The notes under the pieces were generated by a model, which saw only the letters and a program-made list of their open reading frames with translations, ran no database searches and was not told the DNA's origin. Of a stretch of 13,008 nucleotides of DNA, positions 9,901-13,008 are shown piece by piece; position 1 is the stretch's first letter; each line of letters starts with the position of its first letter. The position numbers and the translations under genes were made by a program. This DNA comes from Alcaligenaceae bacterium (GTDB taxonomy: Bacteria; Pseudomonadota; Gammaproteobacteria; Burkholderiales; Burkholderiaceae_B): positions 1-13,008 of the forward strand of contig JAAZDZ010000578.1 of assembly GCA_012512545.1 (NCBI GenBank), in the 5' to 3' direction.

Positions 9901-10422
9901 CTACCAGGGCAAGCGGTAATCCGGCGGCATGCGTCTGGCATCCAGGCGTACCCCGTCGGATGACTGCAAGCCCAGGCGATCACCCGCTTCACGGGTGATC
10001 TGGTAGCGGTTGATGTAGATGGGGTCGTGCAGATCGACCGGCGAACCGTTGGATTCGATGGTACGCAATACGAGGGCGTGGCCTTCACGCTGCCAGCAGC
10101 CTGTTTCCGCCAGCCCTTGGGGCGCTTTGCCACGGCGGCTGAGCTGCTCGCCGTAGCTCATGGTGCCATCCTCATACAGCACGATATGGGTGCGCAGCTC
10201 GCCTGCCACCCCTGCCTGCTTGCGCACGCTCAGCCAACTGCCTGTCAGTGCATCGCCAGCAGCCGCTGCAGTGCAACGGGTATCAACGGGCTCTGCAGCC
10301 TCTTGGCGGGGCGCGGCGCACCCGGCAAGCATCAGCGCTGCCAGCGCAGCCATGGCCAGCAGCACCGGGCCGTTGCGCACGGTAAACGAGGAGGTGCACT
10401 GTAATCCTTCAGAAGTAAACAT
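9901..10422 (-). CDS. Putative outer-membrane or periplasmic lipoprotein, function unknown
   Basis: A 173-residue protein I do not recognise. The N-terminus is a lipoprotein signal: a short basic n-region (VRNG), a hydrophobic stretch LLAMAALAALML (residues 21-32) and the lipobox LAGC with acylated Cys35. The residue after Cys35 is Ala, so the Lol +2 rule would not retain it in the inner membrane. The mature part (about 139 aa) has two further cysteines (Cys50, Cys109) that could pair. It reads as alternating beta strands (GSWLSVRK, HIVLYEDGTMSYGE, GCWQREGHALVLRT, YINRYQIT), suggesting a small beta-barrel or lipocalin-like fold; this is only a visual impression. The ATG at 10422 has AAGAG 9 nt upstream. 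Convergent with gltX, divergent from the H1-like gene. Confidence 0.8.
   Translation of the reverse strand: MFTSEGLQCTSSFTVRNGPVLLAMAALAALMLAGCAAPRQEAAEPVDTRCTAAAAGDALTGSWLSVRKQAGVAGELRTHIVLYEDGTMSYGEQLSRRGKAPQGLAETGCWQREGHALVLRTIESNGSPVDLHDPIYINRYQITREAGDRLGLQSSDGVRLDARRMPPDYRLPW
9978..10000. other. Hairpin-forming inverted repeat inside the lipoprotein gene, downstream of gltX
   Basis: Perfect 9-bp arms, GATCACCCG (9978-9986) and CGGGTGATC (9992-10000), around a 5-nt loop. It lies about 90 bp past the gltX stop codon inside the convergent coding region. There is no T tract, so it is not a classical terminator; it could stall or protect the gltX mRNA 3' end, or be chance. Confidence 0.5.
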
Positions 10423-10430
10423 ATCAGGCT

Positions 10431-10442
10431 CTTGATATCAAG
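10431..10442. promoter_or_regulatory. 12-bp perfect palindrome, possible operator
   Basis: CTTGATATCAAG is fully self-complementary. It starts 9 bp before the lipoprotein start codon on one side and contains the -35 box (TTGATA) of the H1-like gene promoter on the other. A regulator bound here could act on both divergent genes. No known regulator site is recognised. Confidence 0.4.
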
Positions 10443-10459
10443 TGGCGGCACGTTAGAAT
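10432..10459 (+). promoter_or_regulatory. Sigma-70-type promoter of the H1-like gene
   Basis: TTGATA (10432-10437) and TAGAAT (10454-10459) with a 16-bp spacer; each hexamer matches consensus at five of six positions. Transcription would start near 10466, giving an untranslated leader of about 130 nt. A second, weaker candidate (TTGGTA 10539-10544, TAGACT 10562-10567, spacer 17) would give a leader of about 24 nt. Confidence 0.6.
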
Positions 10460-10598
10460 GGCCGACAACAGAACGCAACTTATATGAGACAGCTATCGTT
10501 GAAACCCGGCTTATCGCGCGTGAGAACGGGAATAATGCTTGGTAGCCGTTTCTGCTTCAGTTAGACTTTAAACGAATCACACTCCAAGGAGCACTGCC

Positions 10599-11144
10599 AT
10601 GGCCAAAGCCACCAAGGCCGCCAAGGTAACCAAGAAAAGCGCCAAGAAAGCCGCCAAGCCGGACGAGGCCGCAGTAAAGACAGCAGCAGGCGAAACAGCC
10701 AAAGCCGCCAAAAAAACAGCAGCAAAGAAAGCGCCCGCGAAAACCGCAGCAAAAAAGGCGCCAGCCAAAACCACGGTAAAGGCAGCCAAGGCAACCAAAG
10801 CCGTTAAAGTGCCTGCCAAGACAGCTGCCAAGAAAACAGCCAGCAAAGCTGCTGCCGCCAAAACCACTCAAGCTTCAGCCGTAAAAAAAGTCGCTGCCGC
10901 GAAGAAAGCCGTCAAGTCCACTGCGGCCAAGGCAACCAAAGCCGCGACGAAGTCATCCAAGAAGGAAACCCCGATGACTGACGCCCCAACCGCCAGCAAA
11001 TCAGCCAGGCAGGCAAAAGCCGAAAGCCCTTCCATCAGCAAGGCCGCCGCTAAAGCCGCCAAGAAGTCGGCTGCTGCCACACCGGCCAAAAAGACGCGCA
11101 ACCCAGCCGCCTCCTGGCCTTTCCCGACAGGCAACCGCCCGTAA
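10599..11144 (+). CDS. Histone H1-like, lysine/alanine-rich DNA-binding protein
   Basis: A 181-residue, strongly basic, low-complexity protein built from Lys/Ala/Thr repeats (AAKKTAAKKAPAKT and similar) from residue 2 to about 125, then a less repetitive part ending in NPAASWPFPTGNRP. It resembles the bacterial H1-like nucleoid proteins of Bordetella (BpH1), Burkholderia and AlgP-type proteins, which bind DNA non-specifically and are modelled on the eukaryotic H1 tail. A nucleoid-structuring role is inferred from composition. The strong ribosome binding site AAGGAG lies 7 nt before the ATG. It has no globular domain and is expected to be disordered. Repeats of this kind vary in number between strains. 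An in-frame ATG at 10974 (Met126) has its own AGGA 7 nt upstream, so a 56-residue C-terminal form may also be made. Followed by a good terminator. Confidence 0.9.
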   Translation: MAKATKAAKVTKKSAKKAAKPDEAAVKTAAGETAKAAKKTAAKKAPAKTAAKKAPAKTTVKAAKATKAVKVPAKTAAKKTASKAAAAKTTQASAVKKVAAAKKAVKSTAAKATKAATKSSKKETPMTDAPTASKSARQAKAESPSISKAAAKAAKKSAAATPAKKTRNPAASWPFPTGNRP

Positions 11145-11176
11145 GCGGCCCTCTGCGTTACCGCTGTCGCTCTTGT

Positions 11177-11203
11177 ACGCCCGGGTTTCAGCCCGGGCGT
11201 TTT
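11177..11203 (+). terminator. Rho-independent terminator of the H1-like gene
   Basis: Perfect 9-bp GC-rich stem (ACGCCCGGG at 11177-11185, complement at 11192-11200), a 6-nt loop, then four T counting the last base of the stem (11200-11203) and a further T-rich stretch GGTTTG. It lies about 30 bp after the stop codon and separates this gene from the convergent ABC transporter genes. Confidence 0.88.
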
Positions 11204-11212
11204 GGTTTGTAC

Positions 11213-11971
11213 TCAGTCGTAATAGGTGACGATGCGTTTGCCGCCAATATCGTGGACTTCAAAAGGCGTGCAGTAGATGTCCTGCAGCACATCTGCGCGG
11301 ATGATGTCTTCCGGTGTGCCCTGTTGATGCACCCGGCCGTTTTTCATGGCAATGATGCGATCCGAATAAGTGGATGCGAAATTGATGTCATGCAAGACGA
11401 TGACCACCGTTTTACCCATTTCGCGAGCGGCCTGCCTGAGAATTTTCATCATGCCTGTAGCATGGCGCACATCGAGATTATTCAACGGCTCATCAAACAG
11501 CGTATAGTCCGTGCCCTGGCACAACACCATGGCAACGAAGGCACGCTGTCTCTGCCCGCCCGATAACTCATCAAGGAATCGGCCTGCGTAATCCTGCAGA
11601 TCAAGATGAACAATAGCCTGGTCAATATGGTGAACGTCTTCCGGTGTCAGCCTGCCCCGTGAATAAGGGAAGCGGCCAAAACTGACAAGATCGTATACGG
11701 TCAGCCGCGCCGCAATATGGTTTTCCTGCCTGAGAATAGACAAACGCCTTGCCAGCTCGTTGGTGGGAGTTGTCGTGACATCCATGCCGTCCACCACAAC
11801 ACTGCCGACAGACAGGGGCGTGAGCCGCGCAATCATGGACAGCAGGGTGGATTTACCCGCGCCATTGGGGCCGATGATAGACAGAATACCGCCCCTGGGC
11901 AGCGTGACCGAGACATTATCGACAACGACCGTATCGCCATATGTTTTGCTGACATTCGATACTTCGATCAC
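11213..11971 (-). CDS. Iron-siderophore ABC transporter, ATP-binding protein
   Basis: Cytoplasmic ATPase (252 aa) that powers ferric-siderophore import. Motifs: Walker A GPNGAGKST (34-42), Q-loop Gln82, signature LSGGQRQR (136-143), Walker B YTLFDEP (156-162), D-loop NNLD (164-167) and switch His194. The stretch VSFGRFPYSRGRLTPED (96-112) and the C-terminus (KRIVTYYD) resemble B. subtilis YclP, Vibrio VctC and Campylobacter CeuD, ATPases of catecholate or petrobactin-type siderophore uptake; the actual substrate is not established. The start is GTG at 11971, overlapping the upstream permease stop as GTGA, with AGGAG 7 nt before it. Last gene of its operon; convergent with the H1-like gene. 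Iron (Fur) control is likely but the promoter is outside the window. Confidence 0.95.
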   Translation of the reverse strand: MIEVSNVSKTYGDTVVVDNVSVTLPRGGILSIIGPNGAGKSTLLSMIARLTPLSVGSVVVDGMDVTTTPTNELARRLSILRQENHIAARLTVYDLVSFGRFPYSRGRLTPEDVHHIDQAIVHLDLQDYAGRFLDELSGGQRQRAFVAMVLCQGTDYTLFDEPLNNLDVRHATGMMKILRQAAREMGKTVVIVLHDINFASTYSDRIIAMKNGRVHQQGTPEDIIRADVLQDIYCTPFEVHDIGGKRIVTYYD

Positions 11972-12972
11972 CGCATGGCTCCTCTTAACACCATGATAAT
12001 GAACACCACGCCACCGATGAATTCGATAATGATGGCCAGCGCGGTGTTGAATTCAAACAGCCGCTCCAGAATGGTCTGGCCGCCAACCAGGCAGATGATA
12101 CCCAACAGGATGGAGATCGGCAGAATATGCCTGTGCCTGCCATCGCGCGCAATTGCGTGCGCCAGGCTGACCACCAGCAGGCCGAAGAACGTAATCGGCC
12201 CGACCAGGGCGGTAGACACCGATACCAGCATGGCAACAACCACCAGAATGATGGAAACCGTGGCCTTGTAGGGCACGCCCAGGTTAACGGCAACAGGCCG
12301 CCCGAGCTTCAAGACATCAAGATAAGGCATGACTTTCAGGCCAATGAGCGAGGCCAGCCCGACAATCGCTGCCGAAACCCCCAGCAAGGTTCTGTCTATG
12401 GTGTTGAAGCTGGCAAAGAAAGTATCCTGCAGCACCAGAAACTCGTTCGGGTCGAGCATGCGCTGCATCAGCCCGGAAAGGCTGCGAAAGAACACGCCGC
12501 AGACAATACCCACCAGAACCAGCAGGTGCAGACTGCGGTTGCCGCTCAAGAACAGCCACTGGAACAGAATGCCGGAAAACACCGCCATGACAGCGACTTC
12601 AATGACGAACTGCAGCCGGGAATCCAGTGCCGTCAGTGCCTGCGATGTGAAGAAGAAAACAATGACAGTCTGAATCAGAATATAGAGCGCATCAAACCCC
12701 ATGATGGACGGAGTCAGAATGCGATTGGCAGTCACTGTCTGGAATAACACTGTAGATACAGCGACGGCATAGCCGACCAGAATCAGCGCCATCAGCTTGG
12801 CGCCGCGGAACGGCAGAATGAAGCTCCAGTTGGAGTTGGCGCCTATCGTCATGAAACAGACGATGGAAATCAGCGCCAGACCTGACAGCACCACCAAGGC
12901 CCGGCGTGGCCGCGCAGACGCCTTGGGGCGCACCGGAGTGGAAGTCTGGGTGGATGAATCAGCGCGCGTCAT
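11968..12972 (-). CDS. Iron-siderophore ABC transporter permease (FecCD family)
   Basis: Inner-membrane permease of 334 residues, the normal size for FecCD/BtuC-type subunits, with about nine to ten hydrophobic segments after a hydrophilic N-terminus of about 24 residues. Family segments: LVGYAVAVSTVLFQTVTANRILTPSIMGFDALY (the conserved TxNRxLTPxxMG-like region), LGRPVAVNLGVPY, ALVGPITFFGLLVVSLAH and the C-terminal LFEFNTALAIIIEFIGGVVFIIMVLRG. It resembles YclO/VctG/CeuC, the second permease of siderophore importers that use a heterodimeric channel. ATG start overlaps the preceding permease gene by 14 nt, and the stop overlaps the ATPase gene (GTGA), so translation of the three is coupled. 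Confidence 0.93.
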   Translation of the reverse strand: MTRADSSTQTSTPVRPKASARPRRALVVLSGLALISIVCFMTIGANSNWSFILPFRGAKLMALILVGYAVAVSTVLFQTVTANRILTPSIMGFDALYILIQTVIVFFFTSQALTALDSRLQFVIEVAVMAVFSGILFQWLFLSGNRSLHLLVLVGIVCGVFFRSLSGLMQRMLDPNEFLVLQDTFFASFNTIDRTLLGVSAAIVGLASLIGLKVMPYLDVLKLGRPVAVNLGVPYKATVSIILVVVAMLVSVSTALVGPITFFGLLVVSLAHAIARDGRHRHILPISILLGIICLVGGQTILERLFEFNTALAIIIEFIGGVVFIIMVLRGAMR

Positions 12973-13008
12973 AAGGCTTTCTCAGCAGCAAATAAATGAA
13001 GACGCCAC
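12959..13008 (-). CDS. C-terminal end of a second FecCD-type permease (5' part outside window)
   Basis: Only 15 codons and a stop are visible: GVFIYLLLRKPYDAR, then TGA at 12959-12961. The hydrophobic run followed by a short basic tail is how FecCD permeases end, and the 14-nt overlap with the next permease gene fits an operon of two permeases and an ATPase (order as in YclNOP or CeuBCD). The assignment rests on this short tail and on context. Confidence 0.7.
   Translation of the reverse strand, partial: GVFIYLLLRKPYDAR

Noticed and set aside
10557..10871. Glycine/cysteine/phenylalanine-rich and leucine/alanine-rich minus-strand frames opposite the H1-like gene
   Set aside because: They are the complement of Lys/Ala-rich repeats; the hydrophobic look is a by-product of that composition.

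Overview
The window looks like chromosomal DNA of a betaproteobacterium of the Alcaligenaceae (Bordetella / Achromobacter / Pusillimonas / Castellaniella neighbourhood). This is inferred from the GC-rich codon use, the glutamyl-tRNA synthetase and ribosomal protein sequences, the lysine/alanine-rich H1-like histone, and the copper nitrite reductase that resembles the Alcaligenes/Achromobacter enzymes. The genus cannot be fixed from sequence reading alone. Nearly all of it is ordinary, densely packed core genome. I found no CRISPR array, insertion sequence, tRNA, rRNA or phage gene.

Layout. Bases 1-606 are the 3' part of nirK (denitrification, periplasmic NO2- to NO), closed by a strong terminator. 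On the minus strand follow the rplM-rpsI ribosomal protein operon (L13 and S9) and an orphan TRAP-type substrate-binding protein of the TakP (2-oxo acid) type, each with a long hairpin at its 3' end. Next is pmbA/tldE (minus), divergent from darP/yjgA (plus). darP overlaps a carboxylesterase gene by ATGA. That esterase gene has an in-frame TGA at codon 73 while its catalytic triad downstream is intact. It converges on a large minus-strand gene for a Pat/YfiQ-like protein: an acyl-CoA synthetase-like region fused to a GNAT acetyltransferase. This gene is divergent from gltX, with candidate promoters that overlap at their -10 boxes. gltX converges on a small gene for an unrecognised lipoprotein. 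Divergent from the lipoprotein is a histone H1-like gene with a good sigma-70 promoter whose -35 box lies inside a perfect 12-bp palindrome. The right end (minus strand) holds an iron-siderophore ABC importer: the last codons of one FecCD permease, a complete second FecCD permease and the ATPase, joined by short overlaps.

How the genes work together. The window joins translation and ribosome assembly (rplM, rpsI, gltX, darP), protein processing or modification (pmbA, Pat-like acetyltransferase), nucleoid structure (H1-like protein), and accessory metabolism or transport at the edges (nirK, TRAP binding protein, siderophore uptake). I see no convincing new multi-gene system. The most notable points are the nonsense codon in the esterase, the eroded synthetase half of the Pat-like protein, an apparent internal translation start in the H1-like gene, and the promoter/palindrome arrangements at two divergent junctions.
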